64,000 nucleotides of DNA. Source: Brachypodius melanocephalos (Eukaryota; Chordata; Aves; Passeriformes; Pycnonotidae). A model generated the notes under the pieces. The model was not told the DNA's origin, did no database searches, and saw only the letters and a list, made by a program, of their open reading frames with translations. Made by a program: the position numbers and the translations under genes. Position 1 is the first letter of the stretch; every line of letters begins with the position of its first letter. Location of the stretch: NCBI GenBank assembly GCA_013398615.1, contig VZSR01000520.1, positions 33,970,870 through 34,034,869 of the forward strand, in the 5' to 3' direction. Positions 23,352 to 37,400 of this stretch are shown in pieces.

Positions 23352-25772
23352 GCAGAGGGATTAGCAGATTCAACAACAAAAAAAAGGAGGATCAAGGTAC
23401 AGAGAGAACACAAACAATGAAAAAAATGAGAGGGGGATGGGAAGATACCAGAGGAAGTGGGAGCAAGAGCATCCAAGCAAGTGCAATTTTGGGCATGTAC
23501 TGCCTGTTTCTCCCTATTTCTACTCTGATGTTACTCCATCCAGCAGGAGAGGGAACGCCACACGTGGCAGCCGGAGGGTGTGCAGAAAATGTGGGGCATG
23601 TGGAACATGCAAGTGGCTGTTTTTCCCAACTCCAGCAACATCCTCAGTAAGAAAAGGTAGAATGCTAAATTGACACTATTGAGGCACTGTTTTGTTATTA
23701 ACTTTATATTTTATGAACTATGGTGCCTCTGGAGGATGGTGAAACAAAATGAGGAAGGAAACCATGTATGAAACATATCCCAAGTGAGAGCAGACTTTTA
23801 CAATTTAAATCAAAACTAGTTTTCTATAGGCACTTGTTAGCAGGGACTTTGGGGTCTCTCATTCACAAGCTTAAAACGTAATTTGAAAAGCATATACGTA
23901 TAGCAAAGTTTTTCGAAGGGACAGAAATGAGACTATTTTAGGCAAGTAAGACTTAATTTCCATCCTTGATCTAAGGCAAGTTAAAATCTCTCTCCCTTCA
24001 TGATTATGACTGTTCCCAAAGATTAACAGCCATAAGTTTCCAAGTACACTCACTAGCTGTATAAAACTAAGAATGTCTAGAAATTGAGACATTTAAAAAT
24101 ACATCTAAAGAGAGGTTCATAACCACTACCGTGCACACTGATATTCCCTGTGTGGCCACATGAATGAGTGACCATTTATAAGGCATGCTAAAACCAGACA
24201 TAATATGAAAAAGTGATTACAGCAATGTCATAGATGATAAATAGGTTGATGATTCTCTTATTGAACACAGGGGGATTTGTGGTGCAGTAATGAATTGAAA
24301 ACGCTGTTCAGCAAGAAAGAGAATTGATAAAAGACAGAAATGAAGAGGAAATTTAATGGTAGTAGTTGTCTACCCCAAAGTGTAGTGAAGAGAATAAATC
24401 CTCTGACATCAGCTGCATCGTTCTGCAAGTCAGATTCCTGGGAAAATATTTTAAATCCTTTAATTAAACTTACAAGTTTATTTTTAACTCCCTATATTCT
24501 AGAAAACAGTTAAGCCTTCATCTTCTAAATATTTCTCCTATTTTTATGCCCATGGACAAATGAAGTAGGCAAATTTGCCACGGCTTGGAACCAAACTATT
24601 TAGAGGACATGAAAGCAAGTAAAGCTCATAAATCCAGCACACATGTGCCTTTTCCTATACAAAAGCCCAAGTGCTACTGCATTTTTTGTGATGGCAGCTC
24701 TGTTTTTCCAATAATCTCATATTCAAAGCAGAGCTGCAGAAGCCCTCAGTAGTCCCAACTGGTGAGTGCCAAATGGAAGCTGAATAGCAAGAACAGTATT
24801 CACAGCCTCAGCGCTATTTAGTTTATAATTTAATGCCTGTAACACTCCTTTTACTGTGTTTTAGAAGGCAAAAGTAAAATTTCTGAAAAGCACGCACAGC
24901 AAAACATCACATGGGTTTCTCACAAGAAATAAGTCACTGAAATTGTACACAGTGAATCAGATCTAACAGCTCTCTGGTCTTGGATCTGTGGAGACAATAG
25001 AGTCACTAAGAGCCTTCCCAGCTCAAACAGTACAAAGCAATATTGGATTTGTTCCAGGAATGTGACCGTGGGATTCGTATGTCTTCCTCTGATCAAGAGA
25101 GATCTTTCAGTGAGATAGCTTAGCTACAGAATGGGGAAAGCAAAATTGAGGTTTCATCACTGCCTCACTAAGAGAGAGAATATCTCTGATTTGCTTGTTT
25201 TTCCCCTCCCAAGTGCTCCTGCCTTCCTCTGACTCCTCTCTGCAGGGCAGTAACAAAGACATCATCACCTGGTCATCACTCACACTGCTCATCACATCCT
25301 ATTCCTTCATTCAGCTTTTTGCATTGGCTTTACCACCTTGGCCTCAGCTATCTCATTCCTGTTCCCTCTTTCTGAGCTTCCCATTAGCTCTCAGCCAGGT
25401 TCTTCTTCCTGAGGGAAGTTCTGGTTCTCCACTTCTCTAATCATTTCTCCTGCATGTCCTACCAGTGAATGCCTACCCAACACTAAGATTAAGATTAGTT
25501 TTTCAGACACTCTCCTCCTTAAATATATTCTTTAAAGCAAATACATCTGGAGTCTTCCTTTACTCACCACCTTCTTCGGTTGTGTCTAAGCTGGGACTGG
25601 TTCTCAAATATTATAACATGGCTAAATGAGAAATCTGGGGTTTTTTTGCACACATACCCCATCAATTTTAGATGTTACAATTCAGAAGTTACATTTTTGC
25701 ATTTTTTATCCTTTCTTCTCATGTTCTGTCCAAATAATGCCAGTGATAAGCAATGGGGAAAACAAAAGACAT

Positions 25773-25829
25773 TAAAAAAAAAACAACGAAAAAAAAACAA
25801 CAAACCCAAACCCACAAAAAACCACCACC
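25773..25829. repeat. A/C-rich low-complexity tract
   Basis: Runs of A broken by C and a few G on the + strand; U/G-rich in the CCDC88C pre-mRNA. It resembles tracts at 47262, 49632, 57214 and 58432. Confidence 0.85.
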
Positions 25830-27392
25830 CTTTAGAAGATCTCAGAAAGAGAAGAAAATTTTCTGGTTATAATGAAAAGATCTAGAAGACAGGAACACAT
25901 GTCTGACCAATCTCTTTCCTACAAGAGACATAGGTACTTTCTTCAAAGAGAGACCTAAGGTGCTGACAAAAGCCAGCAGGCCAATGATGGCAAATTATAG
26001 CTGAATGCAGGACAGCTTTCAAATGTGTGCTTTCCCAGGAACCAAAACTGTATTTACCACATTGATCTCCTGCCAGCTGTCACTCAGGAATGGCAGTGAC
26101 AAGAAACCAGCCAGCCTTTCCCACTGACACTAAGCCAGCAGAGATATTGCCTTGCTGGCCCAGATGCTTCTATTCAGTAGCACTCCTGATGCTAGGCAGC
26201 CCATTGCCAATATGACCGAGAAGAACAACAGCTCTTGTATTTTGACTTTCTTCCTTGGCCATAACAGTAGCCTGTACAGCACAATTAAGACTTGCAGACT
26301 TTATTCTGATTGCTGAAGAAGAGGATTCTTACTCTCAGCTCGATTTTAACACAGAAGTGCAAAGATTATGAGTTTCAGTGATCCAACATCAGCTAATATT
26401 CTTTTCTGACAAATGCTTTTTTGTACATACACACTCTACAGCTGCTAAGAGCAGCAAAATTGAATTTTCTGCCAAGATTTCTGCCCTTTGTTTGTTCTGG
26501 AGATGTTGATTACCATGTCATTCCCTATCACTGCTGACACAGGGTTCATGTAGTTTACCTTCTTTGGTAAAAACAAATACAATGTCCTTGGCACTAGCAC
26601 TGGGCTCGGGCAGAGATAGAACAGGCATGCAAAAAGAAAAAAAAAAGTAGAGAAACACAGCAACAAAATTTGCCATTTCAGAAATGTGCTTCAAAGACGT
26701 CAACTCAATTTTCAGTCTAAACAGCTTTCCTTTTGTCTCACCAAAAGCACTGGACTCTGGACATGAGCTCACTGGCTTACTTCTGACGTGATACTTCATG
26801 CAACAGATCTCATTGTCTAAACAACCTAGTCAGACAAATGTTTTTCTTTCTGTCCATTCTCTTCCTCACTTTTTCCTGTTTTTTCATATATGTATTTTTT
26901 TCTCCATCCTCATTTATATTTCTTCCCACATTTCATTTGCAACAGTTTCTTCACACCTTATGGCAATTCTGCAAGACTCTGGTGTGTATGTATAGCAAGA
27001 ACTAAACTCATTATACAGGCACACAGAACACCAGGAGGACAACACATCCTTGTCCTATGGCAGACTAGATCCTGGGTCACTTGCAGTAAGGGGTGAAGAG
27101 ACACAACTTTCAAACAAAGAAACAGCTGCTATTCTGGCTTTGGCAAGAACTCACTCATCACACATGTATGTGCACCACATGCAAATACCCATGTATATTT
27201 ATTAATATGTACTGGTATATAAATACCTCAGTGTTGCATTCTAGACACATAAAGTTGTGAGATTTAGAGATGCTCAAATATTTTTGTAGTTTGCCTAGAA
27301 GTACATACAGTTTATTAAAAAGCATGTTTGTATTATGGCCTGTTTAGGAGACTGACTGCCAGAGTCCCTTAGGAGCAGCTCTCAGTCTGAAC

Positions 27393-28350
27393 AGTTAAAT
27401 CCAGCTAGTGGCCAGCCACAAGTGGGTTCCCCAGTGCCCAGTATTGAGGCCAGCCCCATTTAATGTCTTCATCAATGATTTGGACAAGGGGATTGAGGGC
27501 ACCCTCAGATGACAACAAATTGGGTGGGAGGGTTGATGTGCTGGAGGGTTAAGAAGGTTCCGCAGAGGGATCTGGACAAGCTGGATCAATGGGCTGAGGC
27601 CAGTGATACGAGGTTCAAAGCAGTAAAGATCCTGCCCTTGGATCAATAACAATCCCAGGCATCACTACAGGCTGGGGGCAGAGTGGCTGGAAAGTGGCCC
27701 TGGGGAAAAGGACCTGGGGGTGCCATTTGACAGCAGCTGGACATGAGCCAGCAGTGCCCAGGTGGCCAAGCAGGCCAATGGCATCCTGGCATGTGTCAGC
27801 AATAGCGTGGCCAGCAGGACAAGGGCAGGGATTGTCCCACTGTACTTGTACACCACCTTGGCCCTGGTGAGGTGCTATAAGAAAGACACTGAGGTGCTGA
27901 AACGTGTCCAGAGAAGGGCAATGGAGCCGGGGAAGGTTCTGGACCGTAAGTCTGACAAGGAACTGCTGAGGGAGCTGGGGGTGTTTAGCCTGGAGAAAAG
28001 GAAGCTCTGGGGGACGTTATTGCTCTCTACAACTACCTGAAAGGATGTTGTAGTGAGGTGGAGGTTGGTCTGTTCTCCCAAATAACAAGCAATAGGTCAA
28101 GAGGAAGCGACCTCAAAGTTGCACCAAGGGAGGCTTAAGAATACTCTTACAGTTACTAGGAAAAATTTCTTCACTGAAACAGTGGTCAAGAATTGGAACA
28201 GAATGCCTGGGGACGTGGTTGAGTCACCATCCCTGGAAGCATATGAAAGACACAGATGTGGTGTTTAGGGACACAGTTTAGTGTTAAGGGCTGGACTCTT
28301 TAAGGTGTTTTTTCAACCTAAATTAGAACAGAATTACAGAATCATTTAAC
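27393..28350 (+). mobile_element. CR1 LINE, 5'-truncated, degenerate, antisense to CCDC88C
   Basis: The + strand carries the 3' third of CR1. It begins near TTAAATCCAGCTAGTGGCC, continues through ATCAATGATTTGGACAAGGG and GATTGAGGGCACCCTCAG, and then loses the bases that encode the first part of the FADD catalytic motif. Later it encodes AKQANGILACVSNSVASRTR, VLKRVQRRAMEPGKVLDRKS and LLRELGVFSLEKRKLWG, followed by the usual 3' region (CTCTACAACTACCTGAAAGG, AAAAATTTCTTCACTGAAAC, GAGTCACCATCCCTGGA). Frameshifts and the motif deletion make it inactive. Its worn 3' tail (ACAGAATTACAGAATCA) stops about 75-80 bp from the donor of the 70-nt CCDC88C exon at 28428-28497. Start and end are approximate. 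Confidence 0.92.
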
Positions 28351-28427
28351 AAAATCATAAAACAAAATCCCCAAATTTTATTTAGTATTACAGAAGAGAC
28401 GGGTGAAGAAACCAACGAACTACTCAC

Positions 28428-28497
28428 CAGAAAGAGGATCTTTGCCAATCATTAAAACATTTGGTAAATTCATTACAATCAGCTGCTGAAGGACCTC
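28428..28497 (-). CDS. CCDC88C: CCDC88C short exon, Hook domain (EVLQQLIVMNLPNVLMIGKDPLS)
   Basis: A 70-nt exon: 23 codons plus the first base of a Gly codon. It reads EVLQQLIVMNLP followed by NVLMIGKDPLS, matching the human segment after KTYYQ with conservative differences (Ile to Met, Arg to Lys). The acceptor is TTTTGTTCAG|GAG and the donor TCTG|GTGAGT, close to consensus. It encodes about residues 91-113 of the Hook domain. It is isolated: 30.2 kb of intron lie upstream and 8.7 kb downstream. The tail of an antisense CR1 copy ends only about 75-80 bp beyond its donor. Skipping this exon alone would shift the frame; skipping it with the next 59-nt exon would not. Confidence 0.95.
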
Positions 28498-31400
28498 CTG
28501 AACAAAAGAGAACAACAGACAAAGTTCAGTGTGAAGGAATCCAAATCAATCCCACCACAAAGAGTACAAAGCTCCATCAGTTACAAAGCTTTTAACATAC
28601 TGACAGGTCAGAGGTCACAGGAGGAAGCCCCACTTGAGAGAGAAATCACTATTTGAAGATAGCATCAGGTTGCACAGCTAACATACACTAATCGCCTCTT
28701 TTAACAATGGCTAATATGGAACTTAAAGGGTCCCATGGCACTAATCAGGATAAATGCATGACCATGCCAGGCACACCAATCATTCATGCCTTTACCCCAG
28801 ACAAGACTTGTATTCATCTGATGTGCAACATACAGCTGCTGCCAGGTTTCAGGGCATATAGATGCAGCTGGTTCAAAGGCACCTAAAACACTCAGTGAAG
28901 TTTGAGTAACTCAAATAATTGGTTAAATTATTTCATCATTCTGAAAATTTAACAATGGGCTGGGGAAGTGGATGTTGGGAAAAGCACTTGACCAGGCATC
29001 TGGCACTGCTCAGAGAAAATGGATATAAAGTTCTAGATTTATTTTCATTGTTTTTAATCAGGAGTACAACAGAATTAAAATATATTCATTACATACTTAA
29101 AGGTCATTTTATTTTGGGGGAGACGACAGAAGGGAGGTGCATCAGCTTCAACATCTAAATGCCAGCTGTCTGAAGCTGCTCTGAAATCACAGAGGGAAGA
29201 AAGGCTACAAGCCCTGGGGCAGGCAAAATGCTTAAAGTTGTTCAAATAAATACATTGCAAAGGGGACTCTGTACAGTAATACAATCAGCCACGCATCCCA
29301 GAAACAAAGACCAGAGCAGTACAGTTGTTAGCTTTGACTTGTAGTTACCAGCATCCACTTACGATGATCTGGATAAAACATTTTGCAGGCAGGTTTTTAT
29401 TGCACATAAAAAGCCTTGGAGAAAAACAGTTGTATGACTGAAACGCTGTGCTGAGATTCAGGAAACAAAAGTTCACAGATACAACTCTACCAAATGTTTG
29501 GCAGGTACCTTTTTCCGGCTTGTCTCCACTTCCCAGACTACCCCCAGGCCACTGGAAGGGCACATCCATTGATACTTGCAAAGCATTCAGACCAGGGGAA
29601 GAAAGCACCACAGCCCAGCAGAGAAACACACTTCCTGAAACAACCACCCATTCACCTAAACACTTCCCCTCACAGCTACCCATTGTTATTTCTCTGCTTT
29701 CACAGTTATACCACAGGAGGAAAACTAAGCCTGATTGAAGGAGGAAATAATTCAGAGAGCCTGCAGCCTTTGATAAGCAATCAGAGTGCATATTCTAAAA
29801 AAAATTGTTTGGACTCAACACATTTAATTTTTTTCTTCTGACTCATACCAAAACACACTCCTTGGCAGCTCTGTTTTTTGATAAAGTAGAGCTATCTCAC
29901 TGTCACACCTAATAGGATTTTTGGAGCTGTTAATAAAAAAGATTCTACAGTCCTTTATATGTAATGCAAAGCTTGGGTAATGCAGACCAAACATTCGCTG
30001 ACTCATTAGCCAACTGCATTTTGTATTTTGGGGAATCTGAGACACATTAAACAATGTTTGCATCAGTTACCAAAACAGGTGTAAAATCTATTGGATGTAA
30101 GAGCACATGGCTGGACTGCAATATGTGCCGTGACAATACTGCATGGCACTGAGGCTTTAAATGAAACAACAACAACAAAAAAATCAGACTTTGCATATAC
30201 TGAAGTATTGAGCTTTAACCAGCAATTTCCATGGCAAAAAAGAGGAGAAAGAATTCTGCTTCCAGTCACCCAGCACGTGGAGCAGCATTGAGGCAGGAAT
30301 GCATAAGGAATTTGTGTGTCTTTGTGTAAATCATCAGATCACTAGCTATTTAACTGGCAGACACAAAAGACATTACCGCTAACCTTTATGCTGCTAACAT
30401 TCCCATGAGCTCCTCCTGCAAAATTATTTGAGTATACCACCCAACACAACCATGACCGAACTCCCCCATAATTCTCTGAGCTCAGTATCTTCCGGAAAGA
30501 ATCTTCTATTCAGTCACCGAATAGAAGCTAAAATGGCCCCAAGCTTGGAAGAGTGATTTGTTAATTCAGATTGAAAGATTCCAATTGTTTCAAGAGGTGG
30601 TACTCTCACCCGTTTATTTTTAAAGTAAAATATTTGAACAGATAATTATCTGTATTATTCTAAAAGCCTCTGCCTTCAGATTAGTGCTTGTGATAACACC
30701 TGACTGTTATGCAGTGCAGGTCGCCAGCAGATCTCAACACTTTATAAAGGAAAGTCAATGCCAGTGCTCTCCTTTTTCAAGCTCAAGAAAGCAAGTCAGA
30801 GAGAGTCACTTCAGTTTAACAAACTATCATTTGTGAACCAATGTACCAGTGAACCATCCACTCACTCATCTGCAAGTGTGAGGTAAAAGTGTTAAAGGAA
30901 AGCTCCTATACTGATGAACTTAGCGCAGATTTTGTCCAGAATGAAACCCCAGAAAATTAGTTGAAGCTCAGCTGACACTCAGTGACTGATAGGGATAATG
31001 TGACCATGTGTCAGATTGATTGTTCAAAATCCTACATCTGGAAATAGAACTAACATTCCCCCTCACCTAAGAGCAACTTGGGAACTCTTCAGTTTCTATA
31101 ATTTTTCAATGTTTTCTTGTTTTCCCTCTCTGAAACAGCAATAACACAGATTATGATGCAATAAAGACATTTTACACAAGTAAAATGCTGTGCCTCAGGC
31201 TGGCCTCTCAGCTCCCCTCACATCTTATCATTCCTCCTTGAACATCCCATGAAGTCAAACCTAGGCTTCAGGCAGGGAGCTGGGCTGTTTCCAGCCTGTG
31301 AACTGGGCCCCATGGACCCAACCATCTCACAGGGTACAGCTACTCTGGGCATTGGGTTAAGCTGGACACACTGCTGACACCCGGACAGACAGAAATGGTA

Positions 31401-34400
31401 GATAAAATGACCTATTTCCACACAGGGGCAGCAAGTTATATAATTGCATTACATATAAAGGATGCTGTTATGCTTGAAATCAAACACAGCTGTGAGACTC
31501 CACAGCAGAGGTGGTGTGTGTGTGTCTCCTTCTGCCTCAGGCAACCAGCATGGCTAGGGGCAACACATCCAGGCAGGAGAGGGAAACAGGGTTTTCAAAC
31601 ATTTTAAATAGCCCACAGCAACCCAGAGTACCCTGGAGAGCAACTGTACAAGCAAAAAGTCTAATTCCTCCAGTGAGAAGACTTTTAATCATTTTTACAG
31701 CACAACTAAAGTTTTGTTAAAGCACTAAAGGTTACAACAACACCTGGTAACAATTTCCCAGATTATTAAAACCATTACAAACTGAGTTGCCAGATTTACA
31801 GCTTATCCAACTCAGAAGCCAGCTACTTCAAGTCAGCAATCACCTCCCTCAGACTACGGTTCATTTATTTTTTGTTGCTAGTAAGATTTCCATGAAAAAT
31901 AATGTTGGTATCAGAAGTGTTACTTAAGGAATTAAAACACATCCCTGTCAGATCTCACGGCAGTGCCTGTAGGTTTCTGAAATGCTCCTCATCCAAAGAT
32001 GAGGATATTTTAAGCTTGAGGAGATTTGTCCAATGTCTTTTGACAGCAGCAATGGTTGCAAGAAAAGATACTTCTAGGCACATCCAACACCATGATTACA
32101 AAATGTAAGGACCAGCACCCAAGTCTTGCACTCCTTGAGCCAGACACCCAAACTCAGTAGATAAAGCCCACAAAGGTTTTAGCAGGCAGTAACATGACCC
32201 TGTATTGACAGGCAGAGCTTTTCAAGTGAGGGTCACACTGAGTGTTCAGACCTTGACTGCTGTGCTTGCTCACACAGATAGGGAGACTGCAGCCGGCTGG
32301 GACAACCGTGGCACCCCAGCAACAGGAGGGATACTGCCTAAATCAAAGGTGAAAGTACTTTTGCTGAAAGCACCCAGGCACTCCAGGACTGGTGCACCAA
32401 GAAACATCAGTGAGTTACCCAGAAATCATAAGGTTAAACATAAACGCTCTGTTTCTCTCAGCAGCCTTGTGATGTCTAAGCCCTTGCTGTGAACTTGCTT
32501 GACATCTGCAAGCTCTTTGCAATCACTTTTTTAAAAAGAAGCTTAAGACAAAATAAAGCCAAAATTCCCCCACATTGATTCCAACAGTCAAGGGCCTCAG
32601 GAAAAATCAAGAGATATACATGATTAAGGATAAAATTCTAAGCACCAAATTAAGCATTTAGGCTTACTAGATTGCATGAATAAACACTTTCGTTCCCTCC
32701 ATCTGAAAGTTTCTAATTATTCCTGGAGTGCCGAGGCATATTCTACATCCTCTTTTCATCCCTGCAAGATCAGACACACAGGATGTTTGCTCTTTGCCTT
32801 AGATCCTCAGAAGAGATGCAGTGGAAGCTCTCCCTGTCAAGCCACCATAGTCAAATATTAACACTCTATTTACCTGTAACAGGGTAAGTGGGCTTCTTGT
32901 AATTTTGTAGGAACAAAGTCTCCTTGGTCCATACTATACTTCAATACATATTTGCTTCTTAAAAATACATGTGCAACAGCATGGAATAAAATGGTCTTAA
33001 GGTATTATTCTTGGACGCACTTTTTTAGCCCCAGTTTAAGTGTGCCAACAGCTCTTGCAAAGAAGGAATTGCTAGGAACGGAGTAGGTAAAATTGTCCTT
33101 TCCACTGCTGAGAGACCCAGCAAGCACAAGTTTTACACAAAACCCATCTCCTGAATTACCATACAGCACAGCATTAATGTAGCTTCTCATGCAGAATTAA
33201 ATTAACCTCTGCCTGAATCCTAAACAAGAAGCGAGTACTAAATAAATTATGTAAGGAGAGAGGCAGTCTAACAGTCATTGTAATTCAATGCTCAAGCCAA
33301 GCAATTCCGTTTAAGTATATTGCTTAGCTATAAAATGCTAATTGCCCAGCTGACTGGAAGCCAAATGGTGCTTTTCTACTTAAAATGCCCATGAGGAAAA
33401 ACCATCATCAGCTTTATTTATACCAGCAAAAGCAAACAGTACCTAGCCAGGGAATCTGGCTTACATTTTAGCTGCAACTCAGGCCAACAGAGCAGGAAAG
33501 CTCAGAAGAGTCCTATCTGGGCAGCACAGCCAACACCTTACTCTGATAACCTCGGTCTGGATCTGATCTCACAAACATCCTTGGAGTGGGAAACATTTGG
33601 TGAAACACCGAATGCTTAGAGAAGGTCTCAGCAGGAGTCAGTGGCCATCTGCACCAGCCCAACACCTCCCAGCAGCAGGATGGTAGGGCAGCTTTGCCCC
33701 TACACATTTTAAGGGCACTTTGGATACTGCCACACAGACAGGCTGGGAGCTGCATTTCCCAGGCAAAGTGCACTCCAAGTCCAAGGGACAATCAAATACA
33801 AGCTTTTCTGGAACACTGTAATGAATAACCTTTAAAATAAAACGCATATTAAACTTACAAGGGTAAGTATGCTTTTCCAAAGTTTCCAGTTTTGTATTAA
33901 AATAATAAAAAGCTATTTTGCAGTCTACAAAGAGGTTATATTTTAGACAAAAGATATATTTGTCTTCCAATAGATACAAACTTTGTAAAGGTTGGGAGGG
34001 TTGCTGTAATTATCTAAGGAGTTCATTAATGGTTTCAGAGAAATCATACCAAGATTCTGTGAACTGTATGGCAGGGTCTCAGGGAAGATTAGACAAGATG
34101 AAACAAGTTGTTGCACAGGAATTACAAGGAAGTGAAACACTAATGTTTTATTGACATATTTTCCATGTACATCTTACCATGCAAGCACGCCTGATGACAC
34201 CATGTATGTGACTCAGTACTGTTTCCCTGCCAACACATTATATACATGACAAAATTTGATTAAAAACTTTGCTCATCTCTGCAACAATTGTTATGTGATG
34301 GACTAGACGATTAGCTGTTTGTAAAAGGATTTTTTTTCCTTCCGAAAACCCAGCAAATTACAAAGCACATTTCTAAAGACTCTTCAAGTGGAAACCCAAA

Positions 34401-37400
34401 AGCCACTAAAATAACTGTGGCCTCATCTGCTGAAAATAATCAGTTCTGACAATCGTAGACTGGAATCTCAGTGGGAGGGGATGTGAAGGAATCATACCTA
34501 CTCTTAACTGTGCTCAGTCTGTGGAGGATGCAGACAACCCACTAAATGACAAAACTACACTCAGTGTATAAATACATCATGTAAGACCAGATTTGGTTTA
34601 AAAAAATTACACGTATTTGGATAACATATAACAGACTATCATATAAAACCGCTCAAAAACCCAGAAGGACCCAGGCATAACCATCCACCCAATCATTGTT
34701 ATGGCTCAGGTTTTGCTATCTGTACTACAGTAGCACAGAGGTCCCATCCAGGAGCAAAATCTAATCCACTGAAGCTGTACGAACAGTGAGACATGCCTCG
34801 AACAAAGCACTTGTTATATATACCCAACTGTTGGTAAGCTAGTAACAAGTTTAAAAAAAAAATAGTAACAAGCAATGGAGGAAGGAAATGAAAATAAGAG
34901 TCTGTGGCTATAATATGATCCATTGCGTACATTCTCACTACTTTATGAACTGGTTAAATCGACTCATCCAGACTGGAGAGAACTAAATCACTCCAAATAT
35001 CATAGGGCATGGGAAGCAAAACAAGTCCTGATAAACACATTTTGCTTTAAGATTAAATTGTTCACAGTGCACATTGTTCACATCACCAAAAAAAAAAAAA
35101 ACTATATGTATTTAAATAAAGGGGTTTTTATATGTAAAAAGCATTTTATGACACAATTAGTTTTACTTCTAGTCCAGTGGAATAAATAATGGAGAAGCCA
35201 ACACACATCAGTCTCACAGGAATTTTATTTTTTAATCGAACTAAATACAAAAGTATACATTTACTTCTGAACAATTACATGTATAGCAGCAGATTTTTTT
35301 ATCCTAGTTTCACTAACTCCAGGCTGAATCACCTATGTTAATAAAACATACAGCTCTATGGTTGTGCCTAGTGGCAATATTGACTTGACCCAGAGAAGAG
35401 AAAATCCAATTGTGGAGCACTGTGTTTTCCTGCTTTTATTGCCAGCAGCACCTTTGACTAATTTACCTACTTTTGTTGCAAATAAAAAGCCTATTTGATT
35501 TATCCTCAACTTCTCTTTTCAAATCATGTGCAAGTGACTACACATGTTTGTAATAGTGTCCTGACAAATTACTCTTGACTTCTATTTTATTTCATCTTAG
35601 ATTTGTCCTGCGGTGGTTTATGCAGTAACAGGGAATATGAAATGTGCTGTGTTAAAGGCTTGTCACTTGACATTACAAATCTAACCAGCTAAAATGCAAT
35701 CCATCTGTTGAACACACTTCCAGCTAATCTACAGTGGTCTCTAAGGACCATAACAATTCACCTTAACTCACAGTAAAAAAAAACACCACAGGCCATCAGA
35801 ACAGACTTAAAGCACCACTGAATTCTCTGAAACTCAGCACCAAGCACACTCACTTGTTTTAAAAGGAAGACAGTTTTTCCCAAACACTGGGCATATTTTA
35901 TTGGGATAATCAAAACATTTCACATCAAACTCTAAAACTGAGCAACTATATTTAACACTGAAGCCTGATACCAAAACACATTAGCCATGCAGAGCTCCAA
36001 GGCACAAACTCTGCTCCACTGCCCTTGATCACTGGAGTGAAAACAATTATATTAAAATACAGCTTGTTATCAAGAAACAAACACAAAAGCTTCTCTAAGG
36101 AAGACTATGTGTAAGATCTGGGTTTTTGCCATTTCCCCTATTACAAGCATTTCTAAAACTTGAGGGTCTTACATGTTTATATAAAACATACAGAGAAAAC
36201 ACCTAACTGGGCACGTGATACCAGTTCACATAAAATACACTGAATTTCTTAACATAATTGCTACACTGCCATGAAGAAGACCAAAATTAATTAACCCAAG
36301 GCAAGTATATGGCCAGTTGTGAGGCTTACTTAGAGAGGTTCAGAACTCAAGATCTGTATTGCAACTTCAACACTGCAGTGGGGGTCCAGGATCTGAAAAA
36401 TTGCCAAGACTCTAAAGAAGCAGGCGACCACTCGAGTGACAATTGTGACAATTACTGAAAAAGCAGCAGCCAAAAGTAGAAGAAAAAAGGAGTTCAATAT
36501 GGGAAGATATAGGAATACCAGTTACACATAATAGCAATACTGCTTTCCCAAAGATGAATAATGAGCATGAGCTAGGTAGCACAAATGTATACTTTTTGCA
36601 TTTTTGACAGTATCAAGTAATTTATTAGTACAAATGTTGCTTGAAAAAGAATGTGTTTTCTTGGGGAAAACTCTAAAACAAACTGTTAATTCTGAGGGCA
36701 CAGGGACGTGTCACAGGAATAATTTTGAGGTTTCTCTAGTACAAATATTGAAAAGCAAAGACAAAGCTGAAGTTTAAATAAGAAAACAAATCTGTCAAAC
36801 TAAAAAAAAAAATAAAGCAGAGAGGGGACAAAAATGGGATAATGTCATGATTTCTAGTATTATGAAAAATATTTTAGCAGCAAACAGAAGGCCTAACAGA
36901 TGCAAATGACTTTAATGTGAATGTATGAGTCAAATTTCATCAGTGACTAAGGGTAATAGAAGTAAGACAAACATCCAAGTTGACTGTTACCAATCTGATA
37001 CTATTATGTGCTGTTTGAAGCAGGAACTCATGAAAAACTTTTCATCTACCTCTCAGTCCCCAAAAGAAACCAGCTGCTTTACCCTGCCACTCTTACTAAT
37101 GCTGAGTAACATCCTACTATCTCAGCCATCTTGACTGCCATGGGGTCAGCTCACAGAGAAAACTATTTCTCATTAGCAAAAGGTGCCATGATTTGCCTTC
37201 ACTAGATCCAAACATCCTCAGAGCTGCTCAAATATAAGGTTGTTAAAGGCACAGAAACAAGCACAAACATGTCTTTCCAGGATAATACTCCCTGAACAAA
37301 CAAGATTTAATTCACGTTACATTGGTAAACCATTTTGAGAAACCTGAATGGGTAGCACTGGAGAAACACATAGAATGACACCTAGAAACTGAGCAACTAT

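Larger units (their letters stand above)
19679..28427. other. CCDC88C intron, 8.7 kb, with a scaffold gap and a CR1 copy
   Basis: A GT-AG intron on the minus strand. It contains the 100-N gap (23252-23351), an A/C-rich simple tract (about 25773-25829) and a CR1 copy at its 5' end in transcription order (about 27393-28350). A somewhat GC-richer patch lies at about 20320-20460 and another at 20850-21060; neither resembles a repeat or exon I know. No coding exon was recognised. Confidence 0.8.

Noticed and set aside
23153..23650. Open frames across 23252-23351
   Set aside because: They read through 100 N, so their length is artificial.
29345..29791. 148-codon minus-strand open frame (and + strand frames over the same bases)
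   Set aside because: Both strands are open by chance; no known domain, and it is not bounded by splice sites that fit CCDC88C phase.
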